Source: Halovenus marina
GTDB lineage: Archaea; Halobacteriota; Halobacteria; Halobacteriales; Haloarculaceae
Assembly: GCF_051414115.1 (NCBI RefSeq)
Contig: NZ_JBLKNZ010000001.1
Coordinates: forward strand, 1,054,001-1,118,000
Length of the DNA: 64,000 bases
Direction of reading: 5' to 3'
The position numbers and the translations under genes are program-made. Numbering within the stretch: position 1 is the stretch's first letter; each line of letters begins with the position of its first letter. Shown piece by piece: positions 17,629 through 25,964 of the stretch. Under the pieces are notes generated by a model. The model ran no database searches and was not told the DNA's origin. It worked only from the letters and a program-made list of their open reading frames with translations.

Positions 17629-18894
17629 CTACGGTTCGATGGCGTGAACTTTCGTCCCAGTGCCGCCCTCGAGGATCTGCGTCTCGAATCCCGTGACTGA
17701 ATTTCGGACGACTTTGTTGTTCGCCACGACCGGATCGTAGTTCGGGCTGGCATCGATCGACTGAACAGCGACACCGGTATCGATGTCAGTCGGATCCGGA
17801 TCGCTGATCGTGTTGTTGATGACCTTGCTATTGCTCACAGAGGCATCACTGCTGCTAAAGCTGGGATAGGACACTGCGCGGAGCAAGACGCCAGCGTTGG
17901 CTTCCTGGACGTCGTTTTGCATGACCTTCGTGTTATCTGCCGTCGGGAGGAACCAGCCCCACGAGCCGACGGCGATGCCGACATCGCTGTTCGTGACGGT
18001 GTTGCGCCGCACCTGCACGTCGTCGCTCTCGAACACGATGATCCCCGAGGCGGTGAACGCCTCGTCCGCATATCGGTTGTCGGTGACCTCGTTGTCGATG
18101 ATCGTTCCGCCCGCCCCGTATCCGATCTGAATTCCGTTTGGCCCCCACGCCTCCCCGATACCGGTCGATCCTGTCACGTTGTTCCCGCGAATCTCTGCGG
18201 TCGGCGATGGGTGTGCACCCCCATCTCCGACGCAACCGATGCCGCCACGTTCGTACTCGCTGATCGTGTTGTTCCAGATAGCGACCTCGGAGTCTCCGTA
18301 TGCGAGTACGCCGAACGTTTCCTTTCCGCCGACACCCAGATTCTCGACCGTATTGTCCGATATCTCACCGCGTGCGTTTCTGAAAAGGATTCCCGGTTTC
18401 CGTCCCGCGTCCGGCTGGGTTCCGCCGCCATCGATGGTCAGGCCAGTCACGTCGACGTCGACGACATCGGACCCAGATACGCTGCCGCCCGATTCACTCC
18501 CGCCGAAGGCAAACACAATCGGCTCCCACGTCGGACCACTCTCCGGAATGGTGAATGCATCTGGGGACCCCGGTGGCGTGATCGTCGGGGAATCAACGCC
18601 GACCAGAGAGAGGTCTTTGTCGATAACCACCTGTTCTGCATAGGGGCTTCCGGCTGTCGTTACACAGACTGTCTCACCGGCGTCTGCCGTATCGACGCCA
18701 GCCTGGATGGTCGGTTCGTCAGCAGGGACGACAACATCACACTGCCCTCTCCCCTTTCCGCGGCCTTTTCCCCTGTTGCCGGGTTTGGCACTTACCACCC
18801 CGGTGAATCCAGCAATACCCAACCCACCTGCTCCTATCGTTTTGAGAATAGTTCTCCGGCTTCGTTTGTGCTGCTGTCTGTCTTCTGACACCAT
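17629..18894 (-). CDS. Tat-exported right-handed beta-helix protein
   Basis: The 421-residue protein has a twin-arginine signal (RSRRTILKTIGAGGLGIAG) and then many parallel beta-helix turns, seen as repeated G.I..N.V......I.I..SD steps (for example GIIVFESDDVQVRRNTVTNS). The fold is that of pectate-lyase-like, NosD or C5-epimerase-like carbohydrate-active proteins. No catalytic residues can be identified with confidence, so substrate and activity are open. It is divergent from the APC permease gene; the 264-base gap carries promoters for both (for example ACTTTACAAA at 19119-19128) and no gene. Confidence 0.8.
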   Translation of the reverse strand: MVSEDRQQHKRSRRTILKTIGAGGLGIAGFTGVVSAKPGNRGKGRGKGRGQCDVVVPADEPTIQAGVDTADAGETVCVTTAGSPYAEQVVIDKDLSLVGVDSPTITPPGSPDAFTIPESGPTWEPIVFAFGGSESGGSVSGSDVVDVDVTGLTIDGGGTQPDAGRKPGILFRNARGEISDNTVENLGVGGKETFGVLAYGDSEVAIWNNTISEYERGGIGCVGDGGAHPSPTAEIRGNNVTGSTGIGEAWGPNGIQIGYGAGGTIIDNEVTDNRYADEAFTASGIIVFESDDVQVRRNTVTNSDVGIAVGSWGWFLPTADNTKVMQNDVQEANAGVLLRAVSYPSFSSSDASVSNSKVINNTISDPDPTDIDTGVAVQSIDASPNYDPVVANNKVVRNSVTGFETQILEGGTGTKVHAIEP

Positions 18895-19158
18895 GCTGAA
18901 GAAAATATCACCTATCCGTATAGTTATTTGGGTGTTTCTGCGCCCGTTCGTTTCTCAAGGTTCATCTTATCGCCGGTAATCTGTTTGTTTCGTGTCTCTA
19001 GTGCACTGATAGAAACACGGAGACGATGTCCGTTCGTCCCGCTGGTCCGATAACTTATTTCACGGACGAGGCTCATTCCACGTACGAAACCACTCCCGCA
19101 AGAGGCCAACGAGACCACTACTTTACAAACAAATGATGGGACTGCCGACAACAGACTG

Positions 19159-20610
19159 ATGAGTGGACAGAACCGTTCCCCACAGGCAGAACTCGGGTTG
19201 TTAGATGCGACGATGATCGGGATGGGGGCGATGATCGGTGCCGGGATATTCGTCCTGACAGGGCTGGCAGCCGAAATCGCTGGCCCGGCGGCGATTCTCG
19301 TCTTCGCGCTGAACGGTGTCGTCACCGCATTCACCGGTCTCTCGTACGCCGAACTCGCCGCATCGATCCCGAAAAGCGGCGGTGGTTACGCCTTCGTCCG
19401 CGAAATCTTTGCCGATCTCTCCTCGTTTATCATGGGCTGGATGCTCTGGTTCGCGTACATGATCGCGGGGGCGCTGTACGCGCTCGGCTTTGCGCCGAAC
19501 TTTCTCGAACTGCTTCACGTCTACGGCGTGGTTCCGCCACCCGATGAGGTCGGCGCAATCGCGGTGCCGGTCGTCGATGTCTCGGTGCCGCTTGCCTTCC
19601 TGCTCGCGTTCGTCGCGGTGCTCGGACTCGTCTCTCTCAACGCTGTCTCGACGGCCGCAAGTGGGAGTGTCGAGACGATTTTTACGCTCGTGAAGGTGAG
19701 TATTCTCGTCGTGTTCGTCGCGTTTGGCCTCACCTCCCCGATATTCTCTGGTGCCGAGTTTCAGCCGCTCTTTCCGGACGGTAGTGGAGCGGCCGCAATC
19801 CTTCCCGCGATGGGGCTCACCTTCATCGCCTTCGAGGGATACGACCTCATCACCACCGTCACCGAGGAGGTCAAAAACCCTCGCGAGAACATCCCGAAAG
19901 CGATATTCATCAGCCTCATCGTGACTGTGATCGTCTATCTCGCGGTCGTGGTCGTCGCCGTCGGAACGCTGGGGGCACAGGGGCTTGCAGACGCCGGAGA
20001 AGCCGGAATCGCCACAGCTGCCACTTCGTTCATGCCAACTGGCCTGCCAGTCATCCAGAACGGCGGTGCACTCATCGTCTTCGGCGCAGTGTTCTCGACG
20101 CTCACCGCGCTGAACGCAGTTGTGATCGCCTCCTCGCGGGTCGCCTTCTCCATGGGGCGGGAGGGTCAGTTACTCCCCTCGTTCGGACAACTCCACCACC
20201 GCTACGGGACGCCGTTTGTCGCTATCCTCGCTAGTGCGGTGGTGATGCTCGGATCGGTTGCACTGCCGACCCAGAGCGCTGGCAACATGTCGAGTCTGTT
20301 CTTCCTGACGTCGTTTATCATCGTCAACGTCGCCGTGATCAGACTTCGCCGCGAGCGTCCGGATATGAATCGTCCCTACGAGATGCCGTTCTATCCCGCG
20401 CCGCCGCTGATCGGTATTGCGCTCAATCTGGTCCTAACTGGTGTGCTCGTCGAGTATCTGATCCGCACCGACCCGCTGGCGCTGGTGCTCAGTGTCGGGT
20501 GGATCCTTCTGGGGGGTCTCGTCTATTTGTTCATAAACCGGTCTGAACTGACATCCGACGAGGACGTCGCCGAAACCGACATGGACATCACTGCGGAGGC
20601 TGAAGATTGA
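19159..20610 (+). CDS. APC-family amino-acid permease
   Basis: The 483-residue membrane protein has about 12 helices and the APC signature near the N-terminus (IGMGAMIGAGIFVLTG, the unwound GxG substrate-binding region of TM1) and the TM6 region LTFIAFEGYDLITTVTEEV. Substrate is most likely a cationic or other amino acid, but specificity cannot be read. It is followed after three bases by a TrkA-like gene, an arrangement frequent in haloarchaea in which a nucleotide-binding protein probably gates the transporter. Confidence 0.88.
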   Translation: MSGQNRSPQAELGLLDATMIGMGAMIGAGIFVLTGLAAEIAGPAAILVFALNGVVTAFTGLSYAELAASIPKSGGGYAFVREIFADLSSFIMGWMLWFAYMIAGALYALGFAPNFLELLHVYGVVPPPDEVGAIAVPVVDVSVPLAFLLAFVAVLGLVSLNAVSTAASGSVETIFTLVKVSILVVFVAFGLTSPIFSGAEFQPLFPDGSGAAAILPAMGLTFIAFEGYDLITTVTEEVKNPRENIPKAIFISLIVTVIVYLAVVVVAVGTLGAQGLADAGEAGIATAATSFMPTGLPVIQNGGALIVFGAVFSTLTALNAVVIASSRVAFSMGREGQLLPSFGQLHHRYGTPFVAILASAVVMLGSVALPTQSAGNMSSLFFLTSFIIVNVAVIRLRRERPDMNRPYEMPFYPAPPLIGIALNLVLTGVLVEYLIRTDPLALVLSVGWILLGGLVYLFINRSELTSDEDVAETDMDITAEAED

Positions 20611-20613
20611 ACC

Positions 20614-21267
20614 ATGACAAGTGATCTCAACGTCATTATCGCTGGCGGTGGGCGTGTCGGCTTTCAGACGGCGGAGATCCTCACCAACCGGGGTCACGAC
20701 GTCACGATCATCGAGCGCGACGAACGAACCGTCGAGAAGATCGGGGACACATGGACCGCCACGGTGATCGAAGGCGATGCGACCAACCCAGAGATAATCG
20801 AACAGGCAGGCATCGAACGGGCCGACGTGGTCGGCGCGCTCACCGGCGAGACGGGGCTGAACCTGGCGGTCTGTCTGGCCGCATCGGAGATGGTCTCCGA
20901 AATCCGGACGGTTGCGCGCATCGACCGCGCGGCCGGAACTGCGTACACGCGGTTCGTCGACGCCGTACTCTTTCCGGAACAGGCGGGCGCACAGGTGGCG
21001 GCAAACGAAATCGTCGGCAGCAGCGTTCAGACGCTGGCCGACGTGACCAGTTCGCTCGATATCATGACCATCCGCATCGCCGACGGCGCCCCGGCCGCCG
21101 GAAAGAAACTCACTGACGTTCGCTTCCCTGCTGGTGCGTTAGTCGTCTCGGACGCTGACGGTCACCAGATCGCCGGGTCGGACACGACGCTCGATCCCGG
21201 CAGTCGGTACGTCGTCGCCGTCGAACCAGATGTCGTCGACGAAGTGCTGAATCTACTGCGTGGGTAA
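20614..21267 (+). CDS. TrkA-family NAD-binding regulatory protein paired with the permease
   Basis: The 217-residue protein has an N-terminal TrkA-N domain (NVIIAGGGRVGFQTAE, GxGxxG) and a TrkA-C domain from about 140 (LDIMTIRIADGAPAAGKKL). It is built like the TrkA at 786 but lies 3 bases after the permease, so its likely partner is the permease, not a potassium channel. It may respond to nucleotide or redox state. Confidence 0.88.
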   Translation: MTSDLNVIIAGGGRVGFQTAEILTNRGHDVTIIERDERTVEKIGDTWTATVIEGDATNPEIIEQAGIERADVVGALTGETGLNLAVCLAASEMVSEIRTVARIDRAAGTAYTRFVDAVLFPEQAGAQVAANEIVGSSVQTLADVTSSLDIMTIRIADGAPAAGKKLTDVRFPAGALVVSDADGHQIAGSDTTLDPGSRYVVAVEPDVVDEVLNLLRG

Positions 21268-21371
21268 TCCATCTCTCGGTACGAGCAACTCCTGTGCGCC
21301 CCGTCCGCGTTCGGTGTGGGCCGCATTCGAGAAAGCGGAAGCCATCATCTCCAGCAGAGTCTGCACATCTC

Positions 21372-21734
21372 CTATCGCAGTGAGACGACGATCGCCGACC
21401 CGTTCACGCACACCTCCACACGATACCCCGAGTACTCGAACGTGATACGAACCGCAGAACCCGAATCCCCCGTTCGTCCGGGTGAAAATATCGAGTCCAA
21501 AGCGTCGGGGTCAACGACATCGTAGAGGACAGGTAGTTCTGCTGGGTCCGTTCTACTGGCCTGTCCCACGCTCGTGAGGATAGCGTCGGAGACGGTTCTG
21601 TCCGCTGTGCTGAACTCCATTTGATGCGTTTCCGTCGCGCTGTTGTCGATTGTCGGTACCGCATTCAACTCGCTTTGAGCGTTCGTCACGTTACTTTGAG
21701 TATTAGTCGCGTTATCTGCATCCCCAGGACACAT
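21372..21734 (-). CDS. HalOD1 output-domain protein
   Basis: The 120-residue protein (start ATG MCPGDADNA; a GTG four codons upstream is possible) has an Asn/Ser/Thr-rich N-terminal 45 residues and a C-terminal HalOD1 domain: TVSDAILTSVGQ, LYDVVDPDALDSIF and FEYSGYRVEV. It resembles the HalOD1 protein at 13795 in the same order of elements. Upstream lies a Bat-type regulator on the same strand, so the pair may act together; no direct evidence. Confidence 0.7.
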   Translation of the reverse strand: MCPGDADNATNTQSNVTNAQSELNAVPTIDNSATETHQMEFSTADRTVSDAILTSVGQASRTDPAELPVLYDVVDPDALDSIFSPGRTGDSGSAVRITFEYSGYRVEVCVNGSAIVVSLR

Positions 21735-21806
21735 TCTATTCACCACTACAGAACCCAGTCGGTTGTAATATCTCCCTTCAGGTGAAGAGGATATATATCC
21801 TCTATA

Positions 21807-22463
21807 CTACTCGGGTCGCTCCGCGTTGGTGAGTGTACTGCCGATGAGACGTTTCGTCCCACCTCGAAGACGGGACCCAAAGGACTGTCCGGTTATCCCG
21901 ACTTCGCTGCCCAACTCCTCGAGTGTCGTCTGTCGAGGGGAGTCGAAGTACCCCCGATCGTAGGCCAAAACAAGCGCCTCACGCTGGCTTTCCGTTAACC
22001 TGTATCTCGCCTCGTCTCTCAACGGCGTCAACGCATGAAGCGCCCGCAGTTCGACCGGAATCCCGTATTCGCGACACTGCTCCTGAAATTTCCTGATGAC
22101 GTCGGAATCGTCGGCCCGGGTTTCCAGCGTCCACCCGTCTTTGGTTCCCTCTGCGGAGATGAGAGTCACGTCCGTCTCGCGGACAGCATGCAAAATCCCG
22201 TTCGCATCGTGTTCCCATTCGACCCGGACGAGGCGTTTCCCATCCACTTCGTCGACGACGCGTATATTCCGTACCACGGGATTGTCTCTGAACGCAGCGA
22301 GGATCTCCTCCGATCCCGGCCCCTGCACCCAGAAATACGGTATCAACTTCGGCTTCGTCGGAATAATGCGCTCTAGTTCTATCGTCGCTTCGGGGTTGTT
22401 CTTGAAGATAACTCCGAGGGGAAACTCGGTAGATGTGACGGTGAATTCCGCGATTATCGACAT
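21807..22463 (-). CDS. Bat-type HTH regulator
   Basis: The 218-residue protein starts MSIIAEFTV and has the Bat-associated domain (about 1-150: EFPLGVIFKNNPEATIELER, then SEEILAAFRDNPVVRNIRVV) and C-terminal HTH_10 (about 156-210: LTESQREALVLAYDRGYFDS). The MSIIAEFTV start and the LERIIPT segment are typical of the large haloarchaeal family that lacks PAS or GAF sensors. Ligand and target are unknown. An upstream start adding 9 residues is possible. Confidence 0.82.
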   Translation of the reverse strand: MSIIAEFTVTSTEFPLGVIFKNNPEATIELERIIPTKPKLIPYFWVQGPGSEEILAAFRDNPVVRNIRVVDEVDGKRLVRVEWEHDANGILHAVRETDVTLISAEGTKDGWTLETRADDSDVIRKFQEQCREYGIPVELRALHALTPLRDEARYRLTESQREALVLAYDRGYFDSPRQTTLEELGSEVGITGQSFGSRLRGGTKRLIGSTLTNAERPE

Positions 22464-22669
22464 CGTTTGATTGTCTCCGTCATACAGCACTAGTGTGGTG
22501 TCAACATATAATCCTTGTTGGCACCTGTCGTGTCGCGGTGACGCGGCCGGTAGCTCCAGTCCCCGATGGGCTCTACCGTGGCTTTTGATGCATCCACTAC
22601 CGATGGGAGACGCTCAATACTGGGGGCAAACCTAGACTTTAGCCGGTGACAGTTGTTCTCTAGGGTAGA

Positions 22670-22843
22670 ATGTCCGGAACAGAGCGATGTGAGACTCACG
22701 TGTGGGCGTCGGTCGGCATCACGGCCCGAGACGGCGTCGTCTGTCGGATCTGGGAGTGCGAGCAGTGTCAAGTATGGACCGCAGAGCCGTTCGCGCCCGA
22801 ACGCGAAATAGCCTGGGACGAGACCTGGCTGTCCGAACGATAA
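22670..22843 (+). CDS. Small zinc-finger-like protein (57 residues)
   Basis: A short ORF runs from ATG 22670 to TAA 22843, one base before the exchanger ATG. The product is MSGTERCETHVWASVG... with C7, C25, C30 and C33; the ECEQCQVW segment gives a C-x4-C-x2-C cluster. It matches the pattern of haloarchaeal micro-proteins with zinc-finger-like cysteines. The one-base spacing to the exchanger indicates co-transcription. Function unknown. Confidence 0.6.
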   Translation: MSGTERCETHVWASVGITARDGVVCRIWECEQCQVWTAEPFAPEREIAWDETWLSER

Positions 22844-22844
22844 T

Positions 22845-23834
22845 ATGCCAGTTTCGGCCCAGCTGCTGACACAGATTGCCGTCGGAGCAGTCGCGCTCTA
22901 CGTCCTCGTAACTGCCGCGAGTCGGGCGATCGACCGGCTGCTGGCGCTTGCCGAGTACTACCGTATCGACGAGGTGCTGGTTGGAATGACCATCCTCGCC
23001 GTCGGCACGAGTCTCCCCGAACTGAGTTCGCATCTCATCGCGTCGGTTGGGATTCTTTCGGGGACGCTCGACTACCAGATCGCATCGGCGGTCGTCATCG
23101 GCGGGAACACCGGCTCATCGACCGTCCAGCAGTTCCTGCTCGTCGGCATCCTCGTCATCGGATACGGGAGCGTCCAGATCAGCCGAAGCTTCGTCCGCGA
23201 GAGCTATCTCCCCATGCTTGGTACGTTTGCAGTCACGCTCTTTCTGGCCTGGGACGGGACGATCACCCGAATCGACGGGACGATACTCGTCGTCCTCTAT
23301 CTCGCGTACACTGGTCTCCGACTTGCACGCCGAGCGGACCTTCCGACACTTCGCGAGCGCCCGAGTCGAAGCCCGCGCCGGGATGCAGCCGTCGCTGCTG
23401 GCTTGCTCTTTCTCGTCGTCGTCTCTGCGTCGGTCGTGCTCGCAGTCGTCGAGGCTATCGTCACCACGCTCGCGCTCGGCGGGTCGATGATCGGCGTCGT
23501 GACCATCGGCGTGGCGTCAGCACTTCCCGAACTGACTGCTGTGACGGATTCGATCCGTCGACGAGCGCCGAACGTCGCGCTCGGAACGCTCATCGGGAGT
23601 AATATCGTCAACCCACTCCTCGGAATCGGACTTGGCGGCGCCATCTCCACGTACTACATTCCGCCCGCCGTCATCCGCTGGGACCTCCCGTTCAAACTCG
23701 TCGTCGGCGCTGGACTCCTGGGCTGGTCGCTCTACTGGCGTGACGGCCAACTCACTCGCCGGGAGGGCGTTTACTTGATTGGACTCTACTTCGTCTTCGT
23801 GGCGGGTAGACTGCTGTTGTATCCCGGCCAGTAG
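22845..23834 (+). CDS. Sodium/calcium exchanger family membrane protein
   Basis: The 329-residue protein has two Na_Ca_ex halves with the inverted alpha-repeats of the CaCA superfamily: GTSLPELSSHLIAS with GGNTGSST in the first, and ASALPELTAVTDSI with GSNIVNPLLGIG in the second. The glutamates of the PEL segments are the ion ligands. About ten membrane helices are present. It probably exports Ca2+ (or exchanges K+) using the Na+ gradient. It follows a 57-residue zinc-finger-like protein. Confidence 0.88.
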   Translation: MPVSAQLLTQIAVGAVALYVLVTAASRAIDRLLALAEYYRIDEVLVGMTILAVGTSLPELSSHLIASVGILSGTLDYQIASAVVIGGNTGSSTVQQFLLVGILVIGYGSVQISRSFVRESYLPMLGTFAVTLFLAWDGTITRIDGTILVVLYLAYTGLRLARRADLPTLRERPSRSPRRDAAVAAGLLFLVVVSASVVLAVVEAIVTTLALGGSMIGVVTIGVASALPELTAVTDSIRRRAPNVALGTLIGSNIVNPLLGIGLGGAISTYYIPPAVIRWDLPFKLVVGAGLLGWSLYWRDGQLTRREGVYLIGLYFVFVAGRLLLYPGQ

Positions 23835-23852
23835 TTCTGCTCTGGGATGAAC

Positions 23853-24076
23853 GTTCGCACACGCTACGCTGTGCTCACTGGGTAGCTCGCGGAGAATTGT
23901 GAATGGACCGGCGGGGATTTGAACCCGACTGCAAACGCTCGCTTCGCTCACGTTTGCGTGATTCAAATCCCGCCTTGACCAGCCATCACTGTTCGCACGC
24001 CGGTTCGCACACGCTACGCTGTGCTCACTGGGTAGCTCGCGGAGAATTGTGAATGGACCGGCGGGGATTTGAACCC
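23853..24076. repeat. 74-bp direct repeat including the tRNA-Ala 3' end, plus inverted T-arm fragments
   Basis: Bases 23853-23926 are repeated exactly at 24003-24076 (150-base offset). The last 23 bases of the second copy are the 3' end of tRNA-Ala. Just after the first copy is a palindrome at 23931-23957 (GCAAACG...CGTTTGC), then ATTCAAATCCCGCC at 23961-23974, which is nearly the reverse complement of the T-arm at 23910-23924. No protein-coding gene is supported here. It looks like an integration or recombination scar. Confidence 0.8.
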
Positions 24077-24125
24077 CGGGCCTCTTCCTTGCGAAGGAAG
24101 CGATCTGCCACTGATCTACCGGCCC
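24054..24125 (-). tRNA. tRNA-Ala (anticodon CGC)
   Basis: Cloverleaf on the minus strand: acceptor GGGCCGG with CCGGTCC (one G-U pair), anticodon stem CTTCC/GGAAG around TTCGCAA (anticodon CGC), T-arm with GTTCAAATC. No CCA is encoded. It begins 41 bases after the end of rps10 on the same strand with no clear own promoter, so it may be processed from the aEF-1A-rps10 transcript. Confidence 0.92.
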
Positions 24126-24166
24126 GCGAAAGCCCCTGCGCGTGGGGCGAGTGGTGGTCTCGGCCG

Positions 24167-24475
24167 CTAGTCTTCGAGGACGATTTCGATGCTGACGTCG
24201 TTTGGCACCTGAATGCGCATCAGTTGGCGCAGTGCCCGTTCGTCGGCATCGATGTCGATGAGGCGCTTGTGGACGCGCATCTCCCAGTGTTCCCACGTCG
24301 CGGTTCCCTCTCCGTCAGGGGACTTGCGCGCGGGCACTTCCAGCGTCTTCGTCGGGAGCGGAACCGGACCCGAGAGCTTGACGCCTGTCTTGTCGGCGAT
24401 GTCTTTGACCTCGCCGCAGATGCTGTCCAGGTCCTCGGGGCTGGTACCAGCCAGACGGACGCGTGCCTGCTGCAT
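24167..24475 (-). CDS. rps10: Ribosomal protein S10 (uS10)
   Basis: The 102-residue protein starts MQQARVRLAG and ends SIEIVLED; the GPVPLPTKTLEVPARKSPDG segment is the conserved loop of uS10 in the 30S head. The ATG is one base downstream of the aEF-1A stop, so the genes are translationally linked. A longer in-frame start overlapping the elongation factor is not credible. Confidence 0.96.
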   Translation of the reverse strand: MQQARVRLAGTSPEDLDSICGEVKDIADKTGVKLSGPVPLPTKTLEVPARKSPDGEGTATWEHWEMRVHKRLIDIDADERALRQLMRIQVPNDVSIEIVLED

Positions 24476-24476
24476 G

Positions 24477-25745
24477 TTATCGCTCGTTGACCGAGAGGAC
24501 CTTGCCTGCCGCGATGGTCTGACCCATGTCGCGGATCGCGAAGGAGCCAAGCTCCGGAATCTCGCTCGACGGCTCGATGCTGAGTGGCTTCTGCGGTCGG
24601 ACGGTCACGACTGCAGCGTCGCCCGACTGGATGAAGTCCGGGTTCTCTTCGGCGACCTCGCCCGATGCGGGGTCGATCTTCTTGTCGATGGACTCGACGG
24701 TACAGGCGACCTGTGCCGTGTGTGCGTGGAAGACCGGCGTGTATCCCGCGGTGATGACCGAGGGGTGCTGCATGACGACGATCTGCGCCTGGAAGGTCTC
24801 TGCGACCGTCGGCGGGTCGTCGGCCGGGCCACAGACGTCGCCACGGCGGATGTCGTCCTTGCCGATGCCACGGACGTTGAATCCGACGTTGTCGCCGGGT
24901 CCGGCCTGTGGCACTTCTTCGTGGTGCATCTCGATGGTCTTGACCTCGCCACCGACGTCAGATGGCTGGAACGAGACGTTGTCGCCCGTGTTCAGGATAC
25001 CGGTCTCGACACGGCCGACCGGGACCGTACCGATGCCGGAGATGGTGTAGACGTCCTGAATCGGGAGTCGGAGCGGCGCGTCCGTCGGCGGCTCCGGCTC
25101 CGGCAGGTCGTTCAGCGCTTCGAGCAGAATCTGGCCGTCGTACCAGTCCGTGTTCTCCGAGCGCTCGGCGATGTTGTCGCCCTCGAACGCGGAGACGGGG
25201 ATGTACTTGACACTGTCCGTGTCGAAGCGAACCTGATTGAGCAGGTCGTTGACCTCGTCTTTCGTCTCCTCGTAGCGACTCTCCTTGTAGTCGACGAGAT
25301 CCATCTTGTTGACCGCGATGATCAGTTCGCCGATGCCGAGTGTCCGTGCCAGGAAGACGTGCTCCTGTGTCTGTGGCTGGACGCCGTCGTCGGCTGCGAC
25401 GACGAGCACCGCGTTGTCGGCCTGGCTCGCGCCAGTGATCATGTTCTTGACGAAGTCCCGGTGGCCCGGACAGTCGACGATAGTGAAGTAGTATTCGTCG
25501 GTGTCGAACTCTTGGTGGGCGATGTCGATGGTGACCCCGCGCTCTCGCTCCTCGGCGAGGTTGTCCATCACGTAGGCGAACTCGAAGCCGCCCTTGCCTT
25601 TCTCTTCTGCCTCTTCCTTGTGCTGCTCGATGACGTGCTCCGGTACGTTCTCGGTCTCGTACAGGAGTCGTCCGACGAGCGTACTCTTCCCGTGGTCGAC
25701 GTGGCCGATGATGGCCAAGTTCTGGTGTGGTTTGTCCTCACTCAT
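24477..25745 (-). CDS. tuf: Translation elongation factor aEF-1A (EF-Tu)
   Basis: The 422-residue GTPase delivers aminoacyl-tRNA to the ribosome. G1 is GHVDHGKST, G3 is DCPGHRDF and G4 is NKMD; domains 2 and 3 follow with SGIGTVPVGRVETG. Length matches the archaeal family. A promoter (TTTTATG) lies about 50 bases upstream and rps10 follows after one base. Confidence 0.97.
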   Translation of the reverse strand: MSEDKPHQNLAIIGHVDHGKSTLVGRLLYETENVPEHVIEQHKEEAEEKGKGGFEFAYVMDNLAEERERGVTIDIAHQEFDTDEYYFTIVDCPGHRDFVKNMITGASQADNAVLVVAADDGVQPQTQEHVFLARTLGIGELIIAVNKMDLVDYKESRYEETKDEVNDLLNQVRFDTDSVKYIPVSAFEGDNIAERSENTDWYDGQILLEALNDLPEPEPPTDAPLRLPIQDVYTISGIGTVPVGRVETGILNTGDNVSFQPSDVGGEVKTIEMHHEEVPQAGPGDNVGFNVRGIGKDDIRRGDVCGPADDPPTVAETFQAQIVVMQHPSVITAGYTPVFHAHTAQVACTVESIDKKIDPASGEVAEENPDFIQSGDAAVVTVRPQKPLSIEPSSEIPELGSFAIRDMGQTIAAGKVLSVNER

Positions 25746-25793
25746 TTGTTCTCACGCGCAGAGGCGCTGTATCGGAAATATTGCGCGGTTGTT

Positions 25794-25802
25794 CATAAAA
25801 CC
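25794..25802 (-). promoter_or_regulatory. TATA box of the aEF-1A-rps10 operon
   Basis: Minus-strand GGTTTTATG is 49-57 bases before the ATG, leaving a leader of roughly 25 bases. The rest of the 219-base gap up to 25964 shows no gene. Confidence 0.5.
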
Positions 25803-25964
25803 ATTTCGATACTGCTCGTCAGCCAACCCTGTGCTGTCTTGCGATTTGTGAGGTACTGTCACGGATCGCTCGTGGCAAACCCGCCTCCTCACGGTCGAAG
25901 GACAATCAGAATGGAGGACTGTCGTATCCCGAAACTCCGCTACAAACGGACTGCAGTCTAGCGG

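Noticed and set aside
23517..24296. A 259-codon minus-strand frame spanning the tRNA-Ala repeats
   Set aside because: It runs through the tRNA and the 74-bp repeat; the translated T-arm peptides (RVQIPAGPFTILRELPSEHS) are a well-known annotation artefact.
24213..25961. A 582-codon open frame antisense to aEF-1A
   Set aside because: Shadow of a certain gene with no promoter and no recognisable domain.
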